Source: Ophioderma brevispina (lineage: Eukaryota; Echinodermata; Ophiuroidea; Amphilepidida; Ophiodermatidae). Taken from it: a DNA stretch of 64,000 nt. A program made the translations under genes and the position numbers. This document shows, in pieces, positions 12,331 to 23,369 of this stretch. Below the pieces are notes generated by a model. That model did not search any database and was not told the origin of the DNA. It saw only the letters and a program-made list of their open reading frames with translations. The stretch spans positions 62,001 to 126,000 of the forward strand of contig JAMKCH010041248.1 of assembly GCA_023653785.1 (NCBI GenBank), given 5' to 3'. Within the stretch, counting starts at the first letter, position 1. Each line of letters opens with the position of its first letter.

Positions 12331-12949
12331 TCCCTATGATACCTTTGTGGCAACTAAAGCAATTTGATGCCCACGCTTCCAGTTCTTCCACTACAAGTTC
12401 TCAGGTGCCCAAGCCATTGTGTCTCCAGTTAACACCATTTGATTGGGTAAAACTACAGGACTTTGTGACTTCCATGTTGCACAAAGTGCCCTCTCACCTA
12501 ATTTCCTAATTGCTGGGTCATTGAATTGCTGCTCATTATCTCGCAGCTTGTCATGCTTACAAGGTCTCCTTTAAAGTCCCAACGCTTCATCTCATCGGCT
12601 GCATTTCATTGTTTTACCAGCTTGTCACTTTGTTTTGCTCAGGGGGGGCGGTTGATTTTTATCACTGACCGGATGAAAAAGGGGTGGAAAAGGGGAAGGG
12701 GGAGAGGGGGGGAGGGAAAAGGGAAAAGGAAGGAGGAAGAAAGGGGGGGGGGGGAATTTAGTCTCGCCCTGAAGGGAATATTGACCTGAGAAGTGGCGCA
12801 AATTGGCCCTCTGAATTTTGAGAGAAAAGTGGAATGCCTCTCAATTATGTGGGCACCAGTGGAAATCATCGCTCGAACGCTCCTTCCTATGTGGGTGTGG
12901 AGTATATTGGACTACATCACCTGCTGCACGTTTTTCCGTTAGGGCTGTT
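12331..12949 (-). other. Connector region of the LTR element with a purine-rich patch
   Basis: This lies between the protease-like and integrase segments. No clear domain was read. A purine-rich tract on the plus strand at about 12640-12760 contains repeated GGGG and GGAAAAGG units and interrupts the region; it may be a low-complexity insertion or expansion. Confidence 0.4.
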
Positions 12950-13290
12950 TCTTGTCATTGACCTAATTATGCACAGGCGGGGGGAAATTTCTATGGTCCC
13001 CTCATCAATTTAATTCGGGCACTTTACAGGGGCACCGGAACTATGAGCTGGGCGTACTTTTCCCCCTGCCCAAATCAGTCCTAAGCGTAAGATACCCCTG
13101 TACTGGAGTTCGTGTCTAACAAACCACTTGTGAACAGTTTCCAGGGAAACCAAGTCTGATTTCAAGTTCACATTATATTAGAGGACATGCTAGGTACAAT
13201 CCATACCTATCCCCTTATCAATGCACTAGTTCCTGTGGCACTCTACAATATCAATGGACGTGCATCTTCCAATATCATGATCTGGCGCAA
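12950..13290 (-). pseudogene. Retropepsin-like protease segment (decayed)
   Basis: The minus strand below 13290 reads MILEDARPLIL, then in other frames TGTSALIRG, LKSDLVSG and TPVQGYLTL. The block order resembles aspartic proteases of Gmr1-like elements, where an I-L-R-D-T-G strand opens the domain. Here the catalytic triplet is D-A-R instead of D-T-G, so the active site is lost. Multiple frame changes occur. The assignment depends on its position between the CCHC knuckle and integrase. Confidence 0.45.
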
Positions 13291-13499
13291 CACGTGTCCC
13301 GCATGATTCGAATGGGTTTTGGATCTAAATACACCTGAAAGTGACAACAAATCTCTCCAACACAAAAGGCTTAAAGTCATACCATTAACTTTTTTCTTGT
13401 CAATTTCCCTTTGTGGGATTCTTGTTTCTGAACAGAACAGTAATCTTTTGACCGGTGTCAAAGTATAACGTGCACACCTAGTTGGTGTTGTACTCACTT

Positions 13500-14820
13500 T
13501 TGCTGCCCTGCCTTTTTGGGTGGATATGCCCTGTATCTCCCCACACCGTGACTTTGTATGTCCTGGCTTCTTACAGGATTGCATGTGAACTGTTGGATAT
13601 TGGGTCCCATCAACACATGTTTTCGGATTACACCATGTACTTTCTTTAACGTCCCCTTTCATGACCGGACTGGATTCCCCTCCTAGTGCTACCATATACG
13701 CTTTGTTAGAACCCGACTTTTGTTGTTGAAGAATTTGGTTTTGTACCTAGTAATTCTTGGCTAGTCCTACTAGTATACATTCATATTGTGTTTCATGCAT
13801 ATCGGCGGGCCTTTACGTGCTTGCGTTCACGCAAAGCTGTGCAATAATTGTTTCATCCAGAAATGTGTTTTTGATATCTGATGGGACTCTGTTGAACTCT
13901 TCACTAACTCAACTCCCTCAATTGACCAAATTTTGCCCGACTTTCTTTTGAAGAAGCCAGCGTGCTCCGAACATTGTGTTTTCTTTCACGCGGCAATTCA
14001 CCTGGTCTGTTCATCCTTTTTCCTGACAAACCATGAATTTTTTGTGCATATATGCCTCGTCACCAATTCAATGCTTGGAGCACTGGCCTGCTTAAACCTC
14101 ATCATGAATCACTACATCTGCTAATACTGCCGAATAGTAGTTCTCGGCTGTTACCAGAAGCACTGACTGTACAACAAGGCGCAGACTCCGTGGGGCCCAT
14201 TTCAAGCTATTGGCAATTTCCTTTTTCTCAAGTGTAAGAAGTGGTATTGTTAACTTCTTGTTCCTGAAATTTTTGGAACTAGGCGAAAATTTTTTGTCGC
14301 CGCCTCAAACATAGGGCTTGGAGAGAGTCTGACGAGCTAGGCCTGTTGTTTCAATTTTTCTACTCTAGACGAACTTGCCAGCTCTTTTTGTTTATCTCTC
14401 ATTTGCCATTTCCTTTGTTTCTTGTCAGGTGCAAACTTTTCCTTTTCTAATTCTTGTCTTTCTCATTTGAATTCCAATCTCTTTTTTGTTGCATCTCTTT
14501 TTGCATGTGCATTTTTTCTTTTCTAATTCGCAATTTTCAATATGGTTTGCTTTTACCCAATTCCATTTGCCAATTTTCTCCTTTGTCCATGGCGATTGTG
14601 TCATTTCATCTCTTTTAGTTTGTGACGCATTCACTTGCACTTGTGACCCTGTTTCCAGAACCTCCTTCTCAATCTTTTTTCCAAATATGAACTGATCGCC
14701 GTAACTCTTCCCTGGACCATTGTTTTCAATCATTATTTTGGGATGGACTTCTTTCTCATAGCATGTTTGCTTCAATGTCCGAATGCTTGCTAGTTTCATT
14801 ACCGAGCAGGCGCGCATCAA
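13500..14820 (-). pseudogene. Gag with degenerate zinc knuckle
   Basis: The minus frame from an ATG at 14820 gives a Lys-rich N-terminal part of about 131 codons. Further down, at about 14345-14130, the translation in mixed frames reads SKNFRNKK, EIANSLKWAPRS and VVQSVLLVTAENYYSAV, resembling the capsid-like core of Gmr1-type gag with its K-W-P and L-L-Q-S segments. At about 13585-13548 CKKPGHTKSRC fits the C-x4-H-x4-C part of a CCHC zinc knuckle, with the first Cys replaced by Met. Gag would assemble the particle and bind RNA. Frame breaks make this copy non-functional. It is the first interior gene after the 5' LTR. Confidence 0.65.
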
Positions 14821-14974
14821 ACTTCTCCCAAGTAGTTCCCGAATAACCCTTGATCAGACTCCATTGTGATTTTACTTACAAAGACAATATACTAACTTGA
14901 ACCAAACTACTCAGTAGTACATGTATATTACATACACACAAAAACCGTTTGTGTATATGCTAGAATGTGCACAA

Positions 14975-16175
14975 TGTTTTACAATACTTATCTCACCGTA
15001 ACACTTTTAAGGGTGGTAAATTCTGAAAAAAAAGGCCCAAATTTATCTCAATGCAAGGCCCGAACGGGCCCAACCAATTCTGTTTATGACGGCCTCGTGG
15101 AACGTCTAAAAGGTCCGAAATACCTTTTCAAACAGAAACAAATTAATATGAGCCTTGGCACAAAGTCGTAAATTAGATATAATAAACCGTTTTAAGTGAT
15201 CTTTCCTTTATTTTTGTTGGCAAGAATTGTGGGGGGGGTAATGTCCAAACGACAATTCCTATACACAATTAGTTATCGATTACTTATGGTGTAACTAGTG
15301 GGTGCTTTGTGAAAGCGTTGCAGTCACGATATATGTCACACAGGCGAAAGACTCCAAGGACAGCAGCACAAGTTCTACAACACTCCTCATATTGTATTCC
15401 AAGGGAATCTTCTCAGTCCTGAGGTTGCTTGTCGCAGCATTTCAAGACGACAAGGTGAATTTAAAGTCCTCGACGACATAATCCACCGTATATCAGGTCC
15501 AAGATAATCACCAACGATTCATCTGATCCACAATTTGATCCTATTTTGATCCACCCTTTCGGCTTCAACGATGACAGTAGAATAATTAACACGAGGCACT
15601 CGCTCACGGGATTAATTGAAGCGTATAATAAGTCCTGGCACTGTGGGTGGAGCCTAAAATCTACCATTATTGTAGATTAAACTAGCTATCCATATGCTGT
15701 ATAGCTGATTGCAAAAAACTGCTGACTGAGACTTACTCCTGAGTATAACTGCTGCCGAGATTCCTTCCATCAAAACGACTATTATCTTCACACAGCTAAT
15801 CCCCTTGCTAACAAGATAACATTACTGTCAGCATCATCAAAACATGACCTTGACACATCAATCAATTTCACAATCTAAATTACATCACGTCACATATATG
15901 GGAGCTCTGTGGTGGAATTCCCTGATCGTTACAAATGGTTTGATATTTTAATGTTAAAAAGCATAAAGCCTGCTTGTAATTTTAGCATCCTTGGGGGAAT
16001 TCCCCACTCTCCCGTATTGTGCAATCTATTACAGTGCAATGCCTGCTAACAACTCTATGAATCGCCCTTATTCTCTCTTGTGATAATAGTAAACAAAATA
16101 CTTTTCCTAGAAATCTTTCTCAAATAAAATTGGAGAAGCTATAGTTTTAACAAAATTTGGAGTGTAATATAGACA
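14975..16175 (-). repeat. 5' LTR of the Gmr1-like element
   Basis: This is the direct-repeat partner of 9200-10382, in the same orientation. On the minus strand it begins TGTCTATATTACAC at 16175. A primer-binding site was not identified between the LTR and the gag start at 14820. Indels relative to the other LTR are frequent. Confidence 0.75.
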
Positions 16176-16189
16176 CCTATACCCTATTC

Positions 16190-16400
16190 AGGGGCGTATC
16201 CAGGATTGTGAAAAACGTCAAATTACCAGGGGGAGGCTGAAAGGTTTAAACGTTGTCCCAAAAGCTGTCCAAAATGGCTTTAGGTTTGGCCAGATTTTGC
16301 ATGAATTACCGTGAGGCGAGCGCCCCCCTAAGGGAGTTGCTGCGCCCCATCCCTAGATCCGCGGAGGGGCCGCGCTATGTGTCCTTTTGAAGATATATAA
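16190..16400. repeat. Remnant related to the 'GGCGTATCCAGG' element
   Basis: The sequence GGGGCGTATCCAGGATTG at 16192 is shared with the left end of the element at 52580, and CGCCCCCCTAAGGG (about 16320) resembles the GC-rich inner part of such an end. The rest of the element is missing or diverged, so this is probably a truncated copy. Confidence 0.45.
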
Positions 16401-17179
16401 GTATACCGAGATGTCATCAAGCGTCTTACGTATTATGAAAGAGAGTGTGATCATCAATTCGACATAAATGATGTATAGGCTGTTAGAAGAAGGGGGTTTG
16501 GGTTAGCAGCTTTAGCATCAAGGTTTACAGCCAAACAAAGTATAAACCCTATAACCTGCTTTGCTAAAAGTAAACAAAATCAAGATATTTGTGTAGGTTA
16601 TCATGACCAACTTGACCCTCTACAAGAATAATTTTCACAGTCACAACACAATAGCTTAAACTTCTGCAATTTTCAAATACAAAAATATCAGGTCCATAAC
16701 CAAATTATATATTGATCCAATTTCAGATCCATATTTAATGCGGATTGGGACCTTACAATACATGGCACATCTTCTTATATAGGCCTAGGTTGTATTTATT
16801 GAGAAAACTTACAATACCGAGCATGTTAGTATTATTGCCATCTTGCATAATTAAATTTCAAAGTTTATGGTAGCTGCATGTACATGTTATTGTTAAACAC
16901 GACATGGTTTAAATTATATTTGATAATAAAAGGACCCTCCCGAATGGCTCACAGAATGAAAAACTAAACCAGCTCTCACTCGCAGAGATATACCTAACTG
17001 AATAGCCTACATAATGAAACATTATATACTAAACTAAATTTACCGTGATGCAAAGTGAAGCACAGACTACATTAAGCAAATAAAATTTGAAAGTTTAACA
17101 CCACAGAACTCGCGCGAACAAAAAATTAACGTAATCATCACACCAAGTTGATCGACAATCAAGCGAACCCTGTCCGATT

Positions 17180-17184
<5 letters not shown>

Positions 17185-17226
<42 letters not shown>
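17185..17226. repeat. Poly(A) run of 42
   Basis: There are 42 uninterrupted A residues. It may be the tail of a retrotransposed copy on the plus strand, but the upstream bases show no recognised element or target duplication. Its length is uncertain in noisy sequence. Confidence 0.85.
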
Positions 17227-17232
<6 letters not shown>

Positions 17233-17577
17233 CTTGTTAAGTTCTATAGATACCACATACAATAAATCATTCATACCTGATATGATGATAATAGGCACAT
17301 GACATCATTCGCAAACGTGTCTCAAACTTTTGCATCCAGAGCCCAATTTTAATCCCAACTCAATGAATGGAATGACTTTTAAATCAATCGGCTTCGTTTA
17401 TTAACGTTAAGATTGTCGCAGGGTTACGGTAAAATGCACTTCGTCGACGAACCATCGTTACTTATACTGTTCAGAACGCTACTACCATGGGTCGTACCGT
17501 ACAAAATCTTAAGCCCAATGTCGTAAGGATGAACGTTACGATCTAGTTTTCGGGAGACGGACCCCTGCCTCCAGGAC

Positions 17578-17697
17578 TCAGAAGTGGACCCGAACTTATA
17601 ACTCTCCCTTCTGCAATTACTGACCCATATTTTATACGACTCAAGAAGTGGACCCGACCTTATACCTCTTCTTCTTGCAATATAATGACCCATTTCA
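17578..17697. repeat. Two-copy tandem duplication, about 62 bases
   Basis: ACTCAGAAGTGGACCCGA at 17577 and ACTCAAGAAGTGGACCCGA at 17640 start two adjacent units that both end in AATGACCCAT or ACTGACCCAT. The second unit directly follows the first. Confidence 0.7.
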
Positions 17698-19062
17698 GGC
17701 AGATTTTAGACCAAATAGTTCATGTCTGCCATAATTGCTTCGTAACAGCAGAACCGCCAAATCAAATCCCCCGGGCAAACCCAGCGTGTCTTTGCTTCGC
17801 GACTTCGGTGTGCATGTTGAAGGCCACGACGAAACTCACATGAAACCAGCGGCAGACTAAACAAGCCGAGATTACGATAATTATGATGACTAAAACAAGT
17901 TGGCAAACTCAATACGATGGTCGAATCTGCGTAGACCTGACTACGTAAACGGACTATATATCACTATGCGGATGCGTACCAAATAAGACGCAACAACCAT
18001 CAAATCAACACCGATAATTATACATTATTGTGTGAAAACAAAGGGTCATAATTATAATACCAGTGGTGAAAATAAAAGGGGTCATAGTTATATCAGACGG
18101 CTGATTTTGCGACCCTATCCAGCGGCACGTCTCGTATAGGCGTTTATACTAAGAACCCCCGGGAACCCCACCACCACCTGGGCACTACGGAAGTTGTTTT
18201 AGCTATTCCAACTCACTTGATAAAGTTTACAATGAAAGAAGCAGTTTCAGTTTGTTCGCAATTTTTACACGGGATGAGCATCTTTTTAAATTTTTGACCC
18301 CTGTACAAACCAAAATTGACTTCCACCATTTTCACAGTTTTTACCTAAAACTATAAGCCATAATAGTATATAACTATGGCCTTTGTTGGAATCCTGTAAC
18401 GACGAACATCATGGGTTGCGTTTTAACGCAATTGAACATTTAAAATATTTTTAACCCCTGTGTAACCTTAAATTCCAAGCTGGGGGCATGAAAGGGATGT
18501 CACGCTTCCATCATTTTTTGGATTTGAAATTAATAAATACTTGTGTCCAAAATGCAAAGGTATCCAGATTTGCACACTCACGTAAGATCAGTGCACTACA
18601 ATTCCCCACTAACGTGAACGAGCTAACTGGGGGAGGGGCATTACTCCGTTCGAAATGAGTCTTCAATACAATAGATCACTGCTTCAACCAACCTTTCACT
18701 GTTTACACACACAATTTTATCAATCTCTTATGCAAAATATCCAATTGCATAGGTGCAATGAAGGCACGCCAGACTTCTGCAAGTGATGTAACAGCGGGAA
18801 AGGGGCCCCTTTCGTGATAAAACAGCCTCGTCCCGACTTACTAAAAATGAGATTTTAATCATCTTGAACGGTCACATAGAATCTGTGTACCTAATAGTAC
18901 GTGCAAATTTCGGTGTATCTGTACCAAATTAACAATTGGGTATTGCGTCCGTAAACAGAAATGATAGATGGTGGACCGTGGGGAAACTAGCATTTGCCTC
19001 ATAAACACAACCCGCAAAGTCGGGATCAACTAAAGAGTTGTGAATAAGCTTTTCTCAAGGTA

Positions 19063-19269
19063 TTAGTGAACAATAAAAAACAGAAGGTGCTGGAATCCGG
19101 AAGGCGCCTTTAATACCTCCATGGATTCTATTACCCTAGGATTGATTGGGTTGAGAGCCTGTTGCTTTGCAGCTAAATATTGATGTAGAGTTCCAATTTT
19201 CTCTGGATTTTTCTGATTTTGAGATTCAAAAAATTGCTGCAGTGGTGCATTTGGTTCGTGTGGATTTGA
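19063..19269 (-). CDS. Unrecognised 68-codon open frame
   Basis: An uninterrupted minus frame lies between TAA stops, without an early ATG. It is rich in Gln, Asn and Pro and contains LQQFFESQNQKNPEKIG and VIESMEVLKAPSGFQHLL. The composition looks protein-like rather than low-complexity. It sits downstream, on the same strand, of the F5/8C-like exons. It could be an exon of that gene, part of a mobile element, or chance. No family was recognised and no clear splice sites were assigned. Confidence 0.25.
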   Translation of the reverse strand, partial: SNPHEPNAPLQQFFESQNQKNPEKIGTLHQYLAAKQQALNPINPRVIESMEVLKAPSGFQHLLFFIVH

Positions 19270-19701
19270 TTAGCAGGTTTGACAGCATAGGATAATATTT
19301 AAGAAGATTGAGGCATGTAAACAAAATGGCATGGTGTCCATGCAAGAATTGGGAGATGTGGTTTAGTTTCAATAGCTTTCAATAAACTCTCTTCCATGGT
19401 TGATTGTAGGGAAACCATGGATCAGATCTTTTTAAGATGTGGTAAGAATAAAATTAATTGAATTTGGAATATTCGCTCTTTTCACATCATTTAGCCCAAA
19501 CCCCTTATAGGAAAACAAAGCAATGGTATATGGGTTAAGGACGACTTTTAAAACTTGTCAAAAGCCTGCCAATGTAATGCCAAACAATCTGCTTGCATTG
19601 CCGATCAAATTGTTTTCAAATGAATAAACTTTAGTTATATTGGAGTATCGGTCTGTGTGAGCTGCTATTTTAGAGTGAGTCTTACTTTTTATCTTACTTA
19701 C

Positions 19702-20039
19702 TTTTGGGACTGTCTCCATCCATAATATATCTAATATCCTCCGTCGTTAGACCGTATTCAATTTGTACTACTTCCGGCCATTCGTCAATTGAGGAAGAGC
19801 ACTACCTTGTACAAGAATACCCGTCATTATGTAGCTGCTTGAGAAATCAAATGTTTTTTTTTTTTTGAACCAAGAGTCCGACTCAGTCGAGGAATCCGTG
19901 GCCCAATACCAGTCATTATTCAATCGGCCTTCCCATGCTTTGTAATCACGATGGAGAGCTGCTGAAGAAAGACGATGCCGTAATCGCGAGTTTCCAATAC
20001 GTCCATCTTCCATACCCAATGGTCCAGTTCGCTGCAACC
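19702..20039 (-). CDS. Exon encoding the first part of an F5/8 type C (discoidin) domain
   Basis: The minus strand reads GPLGMEDGRIGNSRL, then AWEGRLNNDWYWATDS, then DFSSSYIMTGILVQGSALP, and after a one-base frame shift near 19779 NWPEVVQIEYGLTTEDI. This is the opening of an F5/8 type C domain, an extracellular ligand- or membrane-binding fold: the PLGMEDG start, the A-W-x-G-R-L-N-N block and the T-G-I-x-x-Q-G strand. An acceptor (TCTTATAG) precedes 20039 and a consensus donor, AAA|GTAAGTAAG, follows 19702. The exon enters with two bases and leaves with one. A 13-base A run on this strand, giving KKKK, replaces the usual residues after the W-F, and the frameshift leaves the length one base short. 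Sequencing error and pseudogenisation both remain possible. Confidence 0.65.
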
Positions 20040-20649
20040 CTATAAGATGATATGCCCATTTAATGTAATTTTGTATTGAGAATTCCATTAATCAACCCCT
20101 AAGATGGAAGTACTCGTAAAGATGGAAAGTTTATTTTAGGTATTATCACTTTGTGACAAGGCCAATACGATAACAAAGATATCGCAATAAACTACGAGGG
20201 CTAGAGCCTGCATTTTTGGCCGGAAAAGAGATTCTATAATTATCTAAGTATGGCGCTAGTCATTAAAAATGTTCATAGGGTTAGCCTGATAAGACAATTT
20301 GAACAAAGGCATACATTGAACTTCCAAACTTGCCTTATACCCTACCTACATGTCAATCTTCCGACCCGTATCCATGTGTAGAAGTCAGTGAATATCGCCC
20401 GAAAATTTGCACATGGGGTTTGGGTATGGAGCATAAAGATGAAAACTTTTATACTTAATTGGGTCATCCCCATTTAATAAGAACTAAACACTTCACGGCA
20501 CAATTAGATACATGTCCTTACCATGAATACCACATTGAACATATCGACAACAACAGTTCTGTTATGATGAGTCGAGTTGTCGTCGTTTATTGTCGCTATG
20601 GAAACGTCTCCGAATTCTCTGTAGCATGCAGGCAAACTCATCACTTAAC

Positions 20650-20798
20650 AGGATTGTAGTCAATTCGTTCTAGCATTCGAAATGGGAACTGCTTTAAGAA
20701 CTCAGGGTTGTCTACGTATTCTGATGCTTCCAGGGAAGCTTTGAAAAGTTGAACTTGATCATCTTCACTTCTCTGACCAAGGAAGAGAAGAAAATAGT
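20650..20798 (-). CDS. Possible second-half exon of an F5/8 type C-like domain
   Basis: A 49-codon open minus frame reads QVQLFKASLEASEYVDNPEF and LKQFPFRMLERIDYNP. It is bounded by a pyrimidine-rich TTAG acceptor and a GTTAAG donor. It enters with two bases, matching the one-base exit phase of the 19702-20039 exon. The wording resembles the strand-turn-strand part near the end of F5/8C domains, where a Phe-Pro and an Arg-Ile precede the final Pro-x-Trp. It lies 5' of the first-half exon on this strand, so if real it would close a preceding domain whose first half was not found. The assignment is tentative. Confidence 0.4.
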
Positions 20799-21073
20799 CT
20801 AACTTGACAAACAAGATATATTTACAATGTCATTAGTCCCCTTTTAACAAGAAATTCAAATAATTCCCCATGCTTCAATTAATTGGGAAAATGTAGTGAC
20901 CTTAGGCGTTCACGCATAAGGTTTTGAGTTTTATGTCGTTTCTTACCAAGGCGGCCTTCAGGAGCCTGTTCTGTTTCTGATGCCGTTCTTCTTCTTCTTA
21001 TCTCTATTCAAACACTTTAACATGTCCTTTGCGTAGTCATTGGTTGAAGTATTTTTGACTGGGACTTATCAAA

Positions 21074-23180
21074 ATGACCGCTGACGTCCCATTTATGTCA
21101 TGGACATTGACCACTGTCTGACCTTTGACCTGGCACAGGCTTCAAATATGTAATTTACTGTTACAAATTATCTTCTTCTACAGCATAAAGCCGATATCCC
21201 CCCCCCCCCAAACTGGTCAGAGGAAACACTTGACCCTTGCTTCATATAGGGGTTCGGGTAGGAGTCAAAGGTCATTAAGGGGGTCATTTTACGGTTTGAA
21301 AGCCAAAAATGTGCTTATACCAAATGACGCTGACCGTCCCATTTATGTCATAATGACACTGACCCCTGTTGACCCTTTGACCTGGCCACAGGTTCTTTCA
21401 AATAGTAATTTATTGTACAAATTATCTTCTCACAGCAGGACGCCGATATCAACCAAACTGTTCAGAGAACCAACTGAACCTGGTTCATATGGTGTCAGGG
21501 AGATAAGGAGGTCCAAAGGTCATCAGGGGGTTCATTTCGGTTTGAAAGCCAAAATGTTGAAAAAAATATTCAAAAAATCGCTGTCCCTCACAAATTACGT
21601 AGAAGTATGACGTCATTAGAGGTACATGTATTTGTTATGCCAGGGTCGTCGGGTTGTCCACAGTTTCAGGATCAAAGGTCATTAAGGGGTCACTTCGGTC
21701 ATAACCCAAAAAGATTCCAAAATTTGAAATTTTTTATCTCAAAACTCAAACATAGAACAGTAACCTAATTGCAGTATGCATTCATGTTATCTGGTGTATG
21801 AAGTATTTTATTGACGGGTCCAAAGGTCATTAGGTCATTTCGGGTTTTAAGGTCAATTTAATTTTGAGAATTTTTATATCCAGAACTAAACAGTAGTAGA
21901 ATTTTTTATTGCATTGGAACATGAATTTGTTTGTTGTGTTACACGAGGTTTTTATAATACCAGGATCAAAGGTATTAAGTGGGTCAAAAGGTCAATTTTG
22001 CAAAAAATGCTTAAAAATAAGACCAAATTGGATTTATTCTCGCCTATACGAGGACAGTAAAGCCCGTTATTATAACAGTGATTTAAACATTTATAGTAGA
22101 AGACGTCTATGATCGTATCGGACCCCAAAGGTCCAAAGTCAAGGTCAAGGTCAAAAATTTACAAACACGCTCCGAGAACTGAAATTGACAGGAAATATCG
22201 GGGTATCGTAAAATACAGAAAAATAGGAGTTGACCCATTCGTGACCCAGGGGTCACGTATAGAGGCAAAGTCAACAGGCGTCATATATGTAATTTTTTGT
22301 TACAAAATATCTTCTTCTTACAGCATTACGCCGATATCAACCAAACTGGTTAGATGAACCACTTACCTTGCTTATATAGGGTGTTCAGGGATAAGAGAGT
22401 CAACAAAGTCATTAGGGGGTAATTTCCGGGTTGAAAGCAAAAAATTGTAAAAAATATTCAAAAAATCGCTTTTTTTGTGTCAGTACAAATTACGTAGCAG
22501 GGTGACGTCATTAGAGCAACATGTATTTTTACTAGGCAGGTTTCGGGTGTCCACAGTTTCAGGGAATCAAAGGTCATTAATCGGGGGTCAATCGGTCAAA
22601 ACCCAAAAAAATATTCCAAAAACTTTAATTGTTTTTATATCAAACCCAAACATAGTACAATGACAACTTGCAGATATGCATTCATGTAATTGGTGTATGC
22701 AAGGGATTTTATTTGGAGGTCAAAGGTCAACTTTAAGGTCATTTCCGGTTTTAAGGGCAATAAATTGTTTTAAGAATTTTATCTCCAGAAATAACAGTAG
22801 TAGATTTTTTTATTTGCATTGGAAAAACAATGCATTTTTGTGGTGTACATGAGGTTGTTTTAATCCAGGATCAAAGGTCATTAAGGGGGTCAAAAGGTCA
22901 ATTTTGCCAAAAAAGCTTAAAATAAGACCACATTGGAGTAGCTCAGGACTATAGAAGACAGATAAAGGCCGTTATTGCTTGCCGTGATGTAACATTAATA
23001 GTAAAGAGGTCTATGATAGTCGGGACCCTAAAGGTCAAAGTTCAAGGTAAAGGTCAAAATCTACAAAGAAGCTCCGATTGAACTGAAATTGTCAGTATTA
23101 ATCATCTTGGCTTCATTAAATACAGGAACAGTACAGTTCACCCATCCGTAACCCAGGGGGTCACGTTATAGGGGTCGTGA
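21074..23180. repeat. Diverged tandem array, about 250 bp and about 900 bp periods, AGGTCA-rich
   Basis: A short unit starting with a GACGTCCCATTTATGTCA-like sequence occurs at about 21080 and again at about 21330. A longer unit of about 900 bases then runs from about 21390 to 22286 and again from 22287 to about 23180. Both share the GCCGATATCAACCAAACTG block, the AAATTACGTAG block, the GTCCACAGTTTCAGG block, and AGTAGTAGA plus GCATTGGAA blocks. TCAAAGGTCA occurs at 21265, 21672, 22567 and 22871, and a perfect AGGTCAAAGGTCA at 22717-22729. Copies differ by many indels. No convincing coding function was seen. Confidence 0.8.
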
Positions 23181-23369
23181 AAAGTGAAATCCCTGACATG
23201 CTTGGATTGAGTGAACCATAATATTGATCCTTGTAATGTTGTAAACACGTAAAAATACATTTAATGACATTTTGGTGAAGTTACAGGTATCAAAGGTCAA
23301 AGTCACCTCAAGGGGTCATTAGGGGCATCACCATCAATTCTTTACCAATAAGGCCGCTGAATATTAGAT

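Larger units (their letters stand above)
9200..16175 (-). mobile_element. Decayed Ty3/gypsy-type LTR retrotransposon, Gmr1-like order
   Basis: Two direct repeats of about 1.2 kb (about 9200-10382 and 14975-16175) flank a 4.6 kb interior. Read on the minus strand, the interior carries, in order, gag, a CCHC-like knuckle, a protease-like segment, integrase, and the beginning of a reverse transcriptase. The RT palm and RNase H were not found; only about 300 bases remain between the RT start and the 3' LTR. Integrase before RT is the order of the Gmr1 group of Ty3/gypsy elements and not of ordinary gypsy elements. The LTRs differ by many substitutions and indels, so the insertion is old or the sequence is poorly polished. 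All frames are broken, so the copy cannot be autonomous. LTR outer boundaries on the low-coordinate side are approximate. Confidence 0.8.
16401..19062. other. Non-coding stretch, no recognised gene
   Basis: No frame resembles a known family. It includes the poly(A) run and the small tandem duplication listed separately. Minus-strand frames at 17424-17693 and 17706-17912 fall in repeat-like or unrecognised sequence and are not called. Confidence 0.45.

Noticed and set aside
14486..14695. Plus-strand frame
   Set aside because: Antisense shadow of the gag region of the LTR element.
21125..21610. 161-codon plus frame
   Set aside because: It runs across the start of the tandem array; its content follows the repeat units and matches no family.
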